Source of the DNA: a bacterium
Lineage (GTDB): Bacteria; Chloroflexota; Dehalococcoidia; Tepidiformales; Tepidiformaceae
Assembly (NCBI GenBank): GCA_003577245.1
Contig: QEVS01000008.1
Coordinates: forward strand, 48,920-112,919
Reading direction: 5' to 3'
Length of the DNA: 64,000 nucleotides
Shown: piece by piece, positions 1-7,198 of the stretch
Layout: every line of letters starts with the position of its first letter
Numbering within the stretch: position 1 is the stretch's first letter
The notes under the pieces: generated by a model
What the model was told of the DNA's origin: nothing
What the model saw: the letters and a program-made list of their open reading frames with translations, nothing else
Database searches by the model: none
Program-made: the position numbers and the translations under genes

Positions 1-58
1 GAACATCTGTGCTGTTAGTCCTACACGGACAGCAAGCCCCCTCCAGCGAGGTGCCGCC

Positions 59-268
59 TTGCCCCCAGCCGTCGTCGTGCGGTCGAAGCCGCTCCCCCAT
101 CTTCTGCGCTACAAGGCCCGCCAGGCCGGCCTGGAGCCCCAGGAGTTCCTTGTCGGCGTCCTCTCCGCCTGGCCAACGAACGAGGAGGCGGCCCACTCGA
201 TAGGCGTGACCCGCAACACCCTCTGGCGCTGGTGCCGGCTGCTCGACATCAGCGTCGAGGTCGCGTGA
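59..268 (+). CDS. Small helix-turn-helix protein of an integrated element
   Basis: A 69-residue protein whose C-terminal half (about residues 38-63, TNEEAAHSIGVTRNTLWRWC) reads as a helix-turn-helix of the resolvase/Fis type, so DNA binding is likely. The TTG start is chosen because GAGGTG lies five bases upstream and the frame then ends four bases into the next gene's TGATG junction. It is the first of a run of tightly packed small genes, which is typical of phage or integrative-element early regions. Its role there (regulator or terminase-like HTH) cannot be told from sequence. Confidence 0.6.
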   Translation: MPPAVVVRSKPLPHLLRYKARQAGLEPQEFLVGVLSAWPTNEEAAHSIGVTRNTLWRWCRLLDISVEVA

Positions 269-498
269 TGGCTGGCGACGAAGCCGCGGCCGCACGCGCA
301 CACGAGGAGTTTGTGGTCGCCCACCGGCTCTTTCGCCGCTACGAGCACAAGGACACCGCCTGGCTCATCGAGTTCCTGCTCGGGGAGTGGCGGCGCGTGC
401 TCGGCGCTGACCGGACATGGGAGATCAGCCGCCGCGCTCGAGCCGAGGCGACCGCAAGCGAAGACAGCGGCGAACCGCTGACAGGAGGGACGGAGTGA
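268..498 (+). CDS. Hypothetical 76-residue protein
   Basis: Starts at an ATG overlapping the stop of the preceding gene (TGATG), so the two are probably translationally coupled. The protein is charged, rich in Arg and Glu, and predicted mainly helical, with a basic-aromatic stretch AHRLFRRYEH near residue 18. There is no signal peptide, membrane segment or motif I can assign to a family. Support is its overlap coupling on both sides (the next gene starts inside its last codons) and codon use matching its neighbours. Confidence 0.5.
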   Translation: MAGDEAAAARAHEEFVVAHRLFRRYEHKDTAWLIEFLLGEWRRVLGADRTWEISRRARAEATASEDSGEPLTGGTE

Positions 499-677
499 CC
501 AACCTGGAACCTACCGACGGCGTACGAGTGCCGCTCAGCGGCGGCCTTGCTGCGGACCGATTCGCTCTGGTGGATGCGGAGGATGCGGAGCGTGTACTCG
601 GCCACCGCTGGCACGTGTCACGCCAGGGCTACGCCGTCACGAATCTCCGCCGGTGCGAAAAAGGAGAAGCGGCATGA
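495..677 (+). CDS. Short protein resembling the N-terminus of HNH homing endonucleases
   Basis: A 60-residue product starting at a GTG that overlaps the upstream stop (GTGA). Residues about 10-52 (VPLSGG...FALVDAEDAERVLGHRWHVSRQGYAV) follow the pattern that opens many phage HNH/AP2-type endonucleases, where a 'constant' repeat is followed by a Trp-rich DNA-binding strand. The nuclease part with the His-Asn-His residues is absent, because the frame stops after RRCEKGEAA. It may be a truncated endonuclease or a free DNA-binding module. The following gene begins at 674, overlapping its end. Confidence 0.45.
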   Translation: MTNLEPTDGVRVPLSGGLAADRFALVDAEDAERVLGHRWHVSRQGYAVTNLRRCEKGEAA

Positions 678-1447
678 CGCAGACAGCCCTGGACACGAAG
701 GACACGATGGCGGCCGTCGTCGAGACCGTCGTCGTCACCGGCGACCTCGCCAAGCTCGAGCCGTCCCAACGAGTCGCCTACTACCGTTCCGTCTGTGAGA
801 GCCTCGGCCTCAACCCGCTTACCCGGCCCATGGACTACCTGGTGCTCAACGGGCGTCTGACCCTCTACGCCCGCAAGGACGCGACCGACCAGCTGCGCGC
901 GAGCCGCGGTATTAGCGTGGAGATCACCGCACGCGAGTTCCTGCCGGACGCCGGCCTCTACGTCGTCACGGCGAGGGCGGTGGGACGGGACGGACGCACC
1001 GACGAGTCCGTCGGCGCCGTCAACGTGAAGGGTCTCCAGGGCGAGAACCTCGCGAACGCGCTCATGAAGGCGGAGACGAAAGCGAAGCGCCGCGTCACCC
1101 TGAGCGTCGCCGGGCTGGGCTGGCTCGATGAGACGGAGGCTGTCTCGGTGCCCGATGCACGGCCCGTGATGGTCGACCTGGAGACGGGCGAGGTGCACGA
1201 AGGGTCGCGTGGGGGGCTGCGCGAGCGGCTCGAAGCGGGCGCCCGGGAAGAGTCCCGCGTGAACTGGAGCGCCTTCTGGGCGGAGGCGAAGCGGCTCGGC
1301 TTCGACCAGCGCGCGGTGCATGCCCTTGCCGGCACCAGGAGCCTTGCCCACCTGGACCAGGCAGCGATCGAGGACCTCCTCAACCTCATGCGGGACAAGG
1401 CGGAAATTGCTGCCGCCGAGCGCCTCCCCCTGGAGGACGAGCGATGA
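674..1447 (+). CDS. Phage recombination protein, RecT/Bet-like
   Basis: 257 residues with start ATG 674, preceded by AAGGAG at seven bases. The central region, LGLNPLTRPMDYLVLNGRLTLYARKD (about residues 45-70), then an Ala-rich segment with KAETKAKRR (about 135-140), matches the layout of phage single-strand-annealing proteins (RecT/Bet group) that pair homologous DNA during phage recombination. The C-terminal third is variable. It sits between short phage-like genes and before a replication initiator, as expected for a recombination/replication block. The family call rests on pattern, not alignment; a plain hypothetical phage protein is the alternative. Confidence 0.5.
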   Translation: MTQTALDTKDTMAAVVETVVVTGDLAKLEPSQRVAYYRSVCESLGLNPLTRPMDYLVLNGRLTLYARKDATDQLRASRGISVEITAREFLPDAGLYVVTARAVGRDGRTDESVGAVNVKGLQGENLANALMKAETKAKRRVTLSVAGLGWLDETEAVSVPDARPVMVDLETGEVHEGSRGGLRERLEAGAREESRVNWSAFWAEAKRLGFDQRAVHALAGTRSLAHLDQAAIEDLLNLMRDKAEIAAAERLPLEDER

Positions 1448-1629
1448 CCTGCATCTGCGGTCACCCCCGCGGCTGGCACCGTGTCCGCGACCTCGCTCGC
1501 ATGGTCCGACGCTGCCACTCCTGGGGCTGCCGGTGCGACCGCTTCATCCCCATCACCGAGGACGGCCCGGAGCCGGACACCCGCGCTTTCCGACGCGGCG
1601 GCTCCCACATCCACCGCGGGGCCGCCTGA
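1444..1629 (+). CDS. Cys/His-rich small protein of the element
   Basis: 61 residues starting at ATGA overlapping the stop of the RecT-like gene. It carries CICGHPRGWH near the N-terminus and CHSWGCRCDRF in the middle, a Cys/His pattern suited to binding one or two zinc ions. This kind of CxCGH...CxxxxCxC mini-protein is common in actinophage- and Chloroflexi-type elements, with no known function. Overlaps at both ends place it firmly in the same transcription unit. Confidence 0.55.
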   Translation: MTCICGHPRGWHRVRDLARMVRRCHSWGCRCDRFIPITEDGPEPDTRAFRRGGSHIHRGAA

Positions 1630-1841
1630 TGAACGCGACGCCGGCCCGGGTCCTGCGCTTCTGTGAGGAGTACTCCGAGCGGTTCGGCTACGCGCCCACC
1701 GTGCGCGAGATCCAGCACGGCTGCGGCCTCGGGTCGACGTCGGTCGTCTCCTACCACCTCGCAAGGCTGCGCGCCGCGGGCGCCATCGACTTCGTGGACG
1801 GCGCCGCGCGCACGATCCGCATCCTCGCTGGAGCTTCCTAG
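1629..1841 (+). CDS. LexA-type winged-helix DNA-binding protein
   Basis: 70 residues that correspond to the DNA-binding domain of LexA alone: FCEEYSERFGYAPTVREIQ (about residues 11-29), then a recognition helix STSVVSYHLARLRAAG, and a short wing. The self-cleaving protease half is absent. It starts at an ATG overlapping the upstream stop and ends one base before the initiator gene. In phage-like elements such stand-alone domains act as small regulators. Targets are unknown; it could bind within the element or at host SOS-like sites. Confidence 0.65.
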   Translation: MNATPARVLRFCEEYSERFGYAPTVREIQHGCGLGSTSVVSYHLARLRAAGAIDFVDGAARTIRILAGAS

Positions 1842-1842
1842 G

Positions 1843-2706
1843 ATGCCCAGAGCACGACTCTTGAAGCCCGGTTTCTTCACCAATTCGGGCCTTGGCCGGC
1901 TGTCCATGGGTGCTCGACTGGTGTTTCAAGGGTTGTGGTGCGTCGCCGACCGCGAAGGACGGCTCGCGGACGACCCGGCACGCCTTAAGGTCGAAATCCT
2001 TCCCTACGACAGGGTCAACGTCGACCGGCTGCTGGACGACCTCCACGAGGCCGGCTTCATCGTTCGCTACGAATCTGGCGGAGGGCGCTACATCCAGGTT
2101 GTGAACTTCGCCAAGCACCAGTCTCCCCACATGCGAGAACCGGCGAGCACGATACCGGCACTGGGCCAGCACCGGGCCAGCACCGGGCCGGTACCGGTCG
2201 AGCACCGGGCCAGCATCGCCGATCCAGATCCAGGTCCAGATCCAGATCCAGATCCAGTAGCAGATCCAGATCCGGTGGCGGTGGCAGATCCCGGGTCTCC
2301 TGCGGAGGACCCGGCGCCGCTGCTGCTGCGGCACTGGGAGCGGTCGACCGGGACGACCGTGACGCCGGCGCTGGCCGACTGGCTCGACAGCGAGCTCGGC
2401 CGAGACACGCCGGCGGAGTGGCTGCGCGATGCCATCACCGAGACCGGCGCCAACGGCAGCAAGGCCTGGAAGTACACGAAGGCGATCATCGAGCGCTGGA
2501 GGCTCCATGGACGTGAACCTCGCGGAGGACCCGATCGGCGCCGAAAGGCCGCCGGAGCAACAACGGGGCGGGGACCCGAAGAGCCTTGCCGGGTTACTGG
2601 GCAACCTCACGACTGGCCCAGGCTCCCCGGCTGGTGCGAGCGTTGCACCGCCCAGGAGCCAATCACCGAAGAATCCCTCCGCCGCCGCGGGATGCTCGTG
2701 GAATGA
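1843..2706 (+). CDS. Phage-type replication initiator protein
   Basis: 287 residues. The first 100 (KPGFFTNSGLGRLSMGARLVFQGLW..., then LLDDLHEAGFIVRY) match the winged-helix N-terminus of phage replication proteins that precede DnaC-like loaders. A low-complexity Pro-Asp linker follows (about 128-150), then a second helical domain (about 165-225), and a Cys pair near the end (GWCERC). The order initiator then helicase loader supports the role: binding an origin and recruiting the host helicase. GGAG lies about 11 bases before the ATG. The last 200 bases overlap the loader in another frame. Confidence 0.6.
   Translation: MPRARLLKPGFFTNSGLGRLSMGARLVFQGLWCVADREGRLADDPARLKVEILPYDRVNVDRLLDDLHEAGFIVRYESGGGRYIQVVNFAKHQSPHMREPASTIPALGQHRASTGPVPVEHRASIADPDPGPDPDPDPVADPDPVAVADPGSPAEDPAPLLLRHWERSTGTTVTPALADWLDSELGRDTPAEWLRDAITETGANGSKAWKYTKAIIERWRLHGREPRGGPDRRRKAAGATTGRGPEEPCRVTGQPHDWPRLPGWCERCTAQEPITEESLRRRGMLVE
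2162..2273 (+). repeat. Short tandem repeats encoding a Pro-Asp linker
   Basis: Two adjacent low-complexity tracts lie inside the initiator gene. From 2162 to about 2216 there are imperfect 11-base units of the form CCGGGCCAGCA. From 2221 to 2273 there is a run of hexamers close to GATCCA. The second encodes alternating Asp-Pro residues, an extended linker between the two folded domains. Such tracts readily expand or contract by slippage. Confidence 0.7.
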
Positions 2707-3451
2707 CGACGCCAGCTGTCCCCGCTGCGAGCGCGCCCTGCCGTTTGACGATTTCGGCCGGCCGGTCATGCACGAGTGCTGCACCTGTGATGACTCCCAC
2801 TTCGTGCGGTTCGCCCGGCGCCGGGGCGAGGACGGGTTCGGGCGCGCTCACCCCTGCCTGGCCTGTGCTGGCAGCCCAGCTCTCGCCGAGTCGCCAGAAC
2901 GGGTTGCGCAGCGGATGCGCATCCCCGCGAAGTTCCGAGAGGCGCGGATCTCCACCTGGCTCCCTGACAACGGCCGGCCCCGCCTGGCGGCTCAGACCTA
3001 CGTCGTCTGCTGGCCGCCGGAGAAGCCGTTGCTCCTCCTTTCCGGGACGAAGGGCGTGGGCAAGACGCACCTCGCCTGCGGCATCCTTCACGAGGTCTTC
3101 GAGCGCCATGGGCAGCGCGGGCAGTTCTGGCCGGTGGTCGACCTGCTCGACCGCTACCGCGCTACCTACGACGAGGATCGCGCCACCGAGACGGTGGAGG
3201 CGGTCGACGCCCAGCTCCGCCAGCTCGCCGTGCTCATCCTGGACGACTTCGGCGCCCACAAGTCGAGCGAGTGGGCGGAGGAGCGGCTCTTTCGCCTCAT
3301 CGACGAACGCTACCGTGACCTGCGGCCGCTCGTGGTCACGACCAACGCCGGCCTCCTGGAGCTGCCCGACCGGGTCAAGAGCCGCCTCTCCGACGGCTCC
3401 TGCAGCACCCTCGTCCAGGTTTCCGGCCCCGACCGCCGGACGGGCGCCTGA
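2507..3451 (+). CDS. DnaC-like helicase loader ATPase
   Basis: 314 residues with an IstB/DnaC-type AAA+ fold. Walker A is SGTKGVGKTHLA (Lys near residue 186) and Walker B is VLILDDFG (near 245). An arginine-finger region RVKSRLSDG closes the protein. The N-terminal half has two Cys clusters (CPRC...CCTCD and CLAC, about residues 70-125), probably zinc-binding. The ATG at 2507 is preceded by GGAGG at four bases, which is why I accept a 200-base overlap with the initiator gene. It would load the replicative helicase at the element's origin. Confidence 0.7.
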   Translation: MDVNLAEDPIGAERPPEQQRGGDPKSLAGLLGNLTTGPGSPAGASVAPPRSQSPKNPSAAAGCSWNDDASCPRCERALPFDDFGRPVMHECCTCDDSHFVRFARRRGEDGFGRAHPCLACAGSPALAESPERVAQRMRIPAKFREARISTWLPDNGRPRLAAQTYVVCWPPEKPLLLLSGTKGVGKTHLACGILHEVFERHGQRGQFWPVVDLLDRYRATYDEDRATETVEAVDAQLRQLAVLILDDFGAHKSSEWAEERLFRLIDERYRDLRPLVVTTNAGLLELPDRVKSRLSDGSCSTLVQVSGPDRRTGA

Positions 3452-3480
3452 CCGCTCGCCGCACACGAAAGGAGACGACA

Positions 3481-3690
3481 TTGACGCAGGACCCCTCCAA
3501 CATGGACCGGCTTCTCCTCACGGTCGCCGAGGCCGGCCAGCTCCTCGGTGTCGGCCGCACCACGGTCTACGCGCTCATCCGCGCGCGCGAGCTGCCCGTC
3601 GTGAAGATCGGCGCCGCCGCCCGCATCCCTGCCCGTGCCGTCCGCGAGTGGGCCGAGCGAGCCGAAGCCGAAGCGTGGGCAGCCCGTTGA
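3481..3690 (+). CDS. Excisionase-family helix-turn-helix protein
   Basis: 69 residues. The segment LTVAEAGQLLGVGRTTVYALIRARELPVVKIG (about 13-44), then IPARAVREW, is a classic HTH_17/AlpA-type excisionase domain: a MerR-like winged helix that bends att DNA. The TTG start is chosen because AAGGAG lies six bases upstream. Directly before the integrase, it probably controls direction of recombination (excision versus integration) or represses the integrase promoter in the 90-base gap that follows. Confidence 0.75.
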   Translation: MTQDPSNMDRLLLTVAEAGQLLGVGRTTVYALIRARELPVVKIGAAARIPARAVREWAERAEAEAWAAR

Positions 3691-3780
3691 CGCGTGGACA
3701 TGGTCCTGTGGTCGCTGGCTGCCGCGGGCTGATTCGAGCTAATGTCGGTTCAGGTTCAAGCGCATGACTAGAGATCATCG

Positions 3781-4917
3781 ATGAGCAGGCGTGGCAACGG
3801 CGAGGGCTCGATCTACCGCGACGGCGATCGCTGGATCGGCGCGCTCTACGTGCGCGACCACCTGGGCAGGACGGTGAAGCGGAAGTTCACGGGCAGGAGC
3901 CGCAAGGAGGTTGCCGCCCGGCTGGCCGCTGCCAAGGAAGCAGCCGACCGGCACCTCCCGGTCGGCGACCCGAAGCTGACCACCGGCGCCTTCCTGGACC
4001 AGTGGCTGCGAGACTCCGCCGCGCCGGCGCTGCGACCGCGCACACACGAGTCCTACGCGATGATTGTCCGGGTCCACCTGAAGCCAGCGATCGGCCACAT
4101 ACCGCTGCTCAAGCTCTCGCCCGCGGATGTCCAGGCCTACATGGCCTCCAAGCGGGCCGACGGCCTCTCCGCGCGCACGACGCAGTATCACCACTCGGTG
4201 CTCCGGCGGGCTCTGCACATCGCCGAGGCCTGGGGCGCGGTGCCTCGGAATGTCGCCCGGCTCGCAACGCCGCCCCGCGTCGAGCGCGGTGAGGTCTCGC
4301 CCTTCACGCCGGAGCAGGCGCGATCCTTCCTCCAGGCCGTCAGGGGGGACCGGCTGGCTGCGCTCTACACGGTCGCAATCGTGATGGGGCTTCGCCAGGG
4401 CGAGCTGCTCGGGCTGCGCTGGGACGATGTCGACTTCGAGCGTACCGCGCTTTCCATCCGTCACACGCTGCAGAAAGTGGGCGGCGAGTTCCAACTGGCG
4501 GAGACGAAGACCGCGAAGAGCCGACGCACGCTGGCCATGCCCGCCCCCGTCGTCGCCGCCCTTCGCTCACACAGGAGCCGCCAGGCGGAGGAGCGCCTGT
4601 GGCTCGGTCCGGCCTGGCAGGGCGAAGCGATGGGGCTCGTGTTCACCGACGAGGCCGGCGACCCGATGTCAGACTCACGGCTCCGCAAGGCCTTCGCCCG
4701 CATCGTGAAGGAGGCCGGGCTCCCGAAGCAGCGCTTCCACGACCTCCGCCACGCGGCGGCCACGTACATGCTCACGCAGGGAGTGCCGCTGCGGGTGGCG
4801 ATGGAGGTGCTCGGGCACTCGCAGATCCATGTGACCGCGAACACCTACAGCCACGTCATGCCCGAGCTGAAGCGCGAGGCGGCCGAGCGCGTGGGCGGGC
4901 TGCTGTTCGGGTCGTGA
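3781..4917 (+). CDS. Tyrosine site-specific recombinase (integrase)
   Basis: 378 residues, full length for phage integrases. The order is an N-terminal AP2-like arm-binding domain (about 1-55), a SAM-like core-binding domain (about 65-150) and the catalytic domain. Catalytic residues are visible: Arg205 in GLRQGE, His320 and Arg323 in FHDLRH, His346 in LGHS and nucleophile Tyr356 in ANTYSH. The gene ends 78 bases from the 3' end of tRNA-Leu on the opposite strand, the usual arrangement for an element inserted into a tRNA 3' end. The enzyme therefore most likely recombines within that tRNA. It looks intact. Confidence 0.93.
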   Translation: MSRRGNGEGSIYRDGDRWIGALYVRDHLGRTVKRKFTGRSRKEVAARLAAAKEAADRHLPVGDPKLTTGAFLDQWLRDSAAPALRPRTHESYAMIVRVHLKPAIGHIPLLKLSPADVQAYMASKRADGLSARTTQYHHSVLRRALHIAEAWGAVPRNVARLATPPRVERGEVSPFTPEQARSFLQAVRGDRLAALYTVAIVMGLRQGELLGLRWDDVDFERTALSIRHTLQKVGGEFQLAETKTAKSRRTLAMPAPVVAALRSHRSRQAEERLWLGPAWQGEAMGLVFTDEAGDPMSDSRLRKAFARIVKEAGLPKQRFHDLRHAAATYMLTQGVPLRVAMEVLGHSQIHVTANTYSHVMPELKREAAERVGGLLFGS

Positions 4918-4919
4918 CG

Positions 4920-4943
4920 CAATTGCTCCCACAATTGCTCCCA
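4920..4943 (+). repeat. Tandem 12-bp direct repeat beside the integrase
   Basis: CAATTGCTCCCA occurs twice with no gap (4920-4931 and 4932-4943), immediately after the integrase stop and 52 bases before the tRNA 3' end. Paired direct repeats here are where tyrosine integrases usually have arm-type binding sites flanking the crossover core. That function is inferred from position only. Confidence 0.55.
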
Positions 4944-4995
4944 CGCCGGGGCGACCTTCACGGAACGGGGCGACTTATAGTCAACTCCAAACCTG

Positions 4996-5076
4996 TGCCG
5001 GGGGAGGGATTCGAACCCTCATGCCTTGCGGCCGCGGAGTTTAAGTCCGCTGCGTCTGCCGTTCCGCCACCCCGGC
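4996..5076 (-). tRNA. tRNA-Leu (anticodon TAA)
   Basis: An 81-base cloverleaf reading on the minus strand. The acceptor stem is GCCGGGG/CCCCGGC with discriminator A. The anticodon stem-loop is GCGGA-CTTAAAC-TCCGC, giving anticodon TAA. There is a short variable arm and a T-loop GGTTCGAATCC. CCA is not encoded. The 3' half faces the integrase, so it is the likely attachment site. The tRNA appears complete, meaning the element's att copy restores the 3' end. Confidence 0.95.
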
Positions 5077-5132
5077 GCGAACCTGGACCTGGCGTAAGAC
5101 CCGGCCTCCCGGCTCAGCCCATTGCCGCTGTG

Positions 5133-5276
5133 CCCGGCCGACTCGCGCTTGCGCCCCGGCATGACACGACCGCGGGTGTTCGCCGTGCCATGGACGTGGC
5201 CACGCCCCGGTACCTCCGGCGCAACCCGGAGGAGTACGCCTCGAGTGAGCATGAAGGTGGCCGCGGCGTGCCGCAA
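5133..5276 (-). pseudogene. Decayed C-terminal fragment of a tyrosine integrase
   Basis: The minus-strand frame encodes LRHAAATFMLTRGVLLRVA and onward to MPGRKRESAG. Aligned by eye with residues 322-369 of the intact integrase at 3781-4917, about 31 of 48 positions match with no gap. The catalytic His (LGHS) and Tyr (NTYSH) positions both read Arg here, and no upstream catalytic domain can be found. This is a remnant of an earlier, related element on the other side of tRNA-Leu. The rest of 5077-5446 shows nothing else I can identify. Confidence 0.75.
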
Positions 5277-5446
5277 GCCGCTCTGCGGGTGCGTTCCGCG
5301 AGCCATCCCGGCAGCCGCGCTACGGGAAGCAGGAACTGGCGCCACATCGTCCAGTTGTTCTGCCGGGGCTCGACTGGTTCGCCTCGTAGTATTGTGGCCG
5401 TACAAGGCGCCCGGGATTGCCCGCCCGAGCTCGAGGTGCCCGGCCA

Positions 5447-6205
5447 TCAGGCGAAGTACATGGCCAGCGGGCGTCCATCGACTTCGTGCACGGGGACATC
5501 GATGCCAAAGACCGCCTTGATGGTCTCCGGGGTGACGATCTCCCGGGGAGCACCGTCGGCTACTATCCGCCCGTCCTTCATCGCCACGATCCGGTCGGCG
5601 TGGCAGGCAGCGAAATTGATGTCGTGAATCACAACGATGATCGTCTTTCCCAGGTCCTGCGCCATCTGCCTTATCAGGCCCATCGTCTGCGCCGAATGGC
5701 GCATGTCGAGGTTGTTCAGGGGCTCATCGAGGAGCATGTAGCCGGTGTCCTGGCAGAGCACCATTGCGATGAAGGCCAGCTGTCTCTGCCCTCCCGAAAG
5801 CCTGTCGAGTGGCCTGTCCGCGTACGGCTCGAGCTGCAGGTACTCTATGGCGCGGTTCACGTGCGCTACGTCTTCGCGAGTGAGCCGGCCTCCTGAATGC
5901 GGGAAACGGCCGAATTCCACGAGTTCGCGGACGGTGATCCTGACTGCAACCTGGTTCTCCTGGCGCAGAATCGAAAGGCGGCGCGCCAGGGTGGCGCCGG
6001 GTGTCGCCGCTACGTCGAGTCCATCAACCCGTACGGTGCCCGCATCCGGCCGGAGGATTCGGCCAATGATGGAGAGAAGGGTCGACTTTCCGGCGCCGTT
6101 CGCCCCCACCAGCGCGGTCACACCGCCCACCGGGATGGAGAGCGACACGCCATCGACTACTGTTGTTGTGCCGTATCGCCTGGTGACGTTTTCGATTTCG
6201 ATCAA
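5447..6205 (-). CDS. Iron-siderophore ABC transporter, ATP-binding protein
   Basis: 252 residues of the FecE/FhuC/YusV class. Walker A is GANGAGKSTLL (about 35-45), the Q-loop follows, the signature is LSGGQRQLAFIAMVLCQD (about 136) and Walker B is YMLLDEPLNNLD. The switch His is in VVIHDINFA. It powers uptake of ferric siderophore through the two membrane partners encoded upstream on the same strand. Its ATG overlaps the permease stop (ATGA). It is the last gene of the four-gene unit SBP-permease-permease-ATPase. Confidence 0.93.
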   Translation of the reverse strand: MIEIENVTRRYGTTTVVDGVSLSIPVGGVTALVGANGAGKSTLLSIIGRILRPDAGTVRVDGLDVAATPGATLARRLSILRQENQVAVRITVRELVEFGRFPHSGGRLTREDVAHVNRAIEYLQLEPYADRPLDRLSGGQRQLAFIAMVLCQDTGYMLLDEPLNNLDMRHSAQTMGLIRQMAQDLGKTIIVVIHDINFAACHADRIVAMKDGRIVADGAPREIVTPETIKAVFGIDVPVHEVDGRPLAMYFA

Positions 6206-7188
6206 CGGTTGGCCTCCCGGTAGAGGAGGAAGATGAAGTAGATGCCCCCGGCGAAGCTGATGATGATGCTGAGCCTTGTCTGGAAGTTGAGGAACTCCTG
6301 CAACACGAACTGACCTCCGATGAGCGCCACCATCCCGAGCAATCCGGCCACCGGTACCGTGTAGCGATGCCTGAACGTTCCGGTTAGCTGGTAAGAGAGG
6401 TTTGCCACCAGCAGGCCCAGGAAGGCCACGGGCCCAACCAGCGCGGTGGATACCGAAACCAGGATGGCCACGATAAGGAGTGCGCGCGAGACCAGCCGCT
6501 CATGGTCGACGCCGAGGTTCGTGGCCTGTTCGCGACCGAGCGCGACAACGTCGAGGCGGCCGAACAGCGGCCACGAAAGGGCCGTCACGAGCGCGACACA
6601 GACTGCCGAGATGACCAGCAGGTCCTGGTTTACCGTGCTGAAGTTCGCGAAAAGGCGGTCCTGGAGCCGCGTGAACTCATTCGGATCGATCATCCGCATG
6701 ACCAGCTCCGTCAGGCTCGTGAACATGGTCCCGAGGATGACGCCGACGAGGACGAGCACGTAGACGTCACGCTCGCCGCGGCCAATGAGCCAGCGGTAGA
6801 GCAGGGCCGCAAAGCCGAGCATCGCCAGCACCTCGAAACCGAACCGCAAGCGCACATCGATCTGCAGGAAGGCGGCCGTCCCGAGGAAGTAGGCTGCCAG
6901 CGTCTGGATCAGCACATAGAGCGAATCGAATCCCATTAGGCTCGGGGTGAGGATCCGGTTGTGGGTTGCGGTATGGAACAGCACCGATGAGTAGGCGACC
7001 GCGAAGCCCACAAGCGCCATCCCAAGGACCTTCCGCCCTCGGAGCTCGAGTGCGTAATCGAGAGAGCCCTTCAGGTCGTAGGTCATGAACATGGCGATCG
7101 CCACCGCCAGCAAGAGCGTGAGGCAGGCCACCGCCGTGCGTGCCCGCCGCGGGCGAAAGCCCGTGCCTGCCGGGCCCCCGAACACCAT
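6202..7188 (-). CDS. Iron-siderophore ABC transporter permease (FecCD family)
   Basis: 328 residues, nearly all hydrophobic, with roughly nine to ten membrane segments of the FecCD/BtuC type. The family motif region around VALGREQATNLGVDHERL and the loop GPVAFLGLLVANLSYQLTG (the ATPase-contacting L-loop followed by the substrate-path helix) are present. The ATG at 7188 is preferred to an upstream one because it starts 10 bases after the stop of the partner permease and directly leads the basic N-terminus before the first helix. It forms a heterodimeric channel with the neighbouring permease. Confidence 0.9.
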   Translation of the reverse strand: MVFGGPAGTGFRPRRARTAVACLTLLLAVAIAMFMTYDLKGSLDYALELRGRKVLGMALVGFAVAYSSVLFHTATHNRILTPSLMGFDSLYVLIQTLAAYFLGTAAFLQIDVRLRFGFEVLAMLGFAALLYRWLIGRGERDVYVLVLVGVILGTMFTSLTELVMRMIDPNEFTRLQDRLFANFSTVNQDLLVISAVCVALVTALSWPLFGRLDVVALGREQATNLGVDHERLVSRALLIVAILVSVSTALVGPVAFLGLLVANLSYQLTGTFRHRYTVPVAGLLGMVALIGGQFVLQEFLNFQTRLSIIISFAGGIYFIFLLYREANR

Positions 7189-7198
7189 CGCGCCCGTT

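Noticed and set aside
958..2784. 608-codon open frame on the minus strand opposite the element genes
   Set aside because: It runs antisense to several overlapping, motif-bearing genes, has no recognisable domain and shows the Arg/Ser/Pro-rich composition of high-GC shadow frames.
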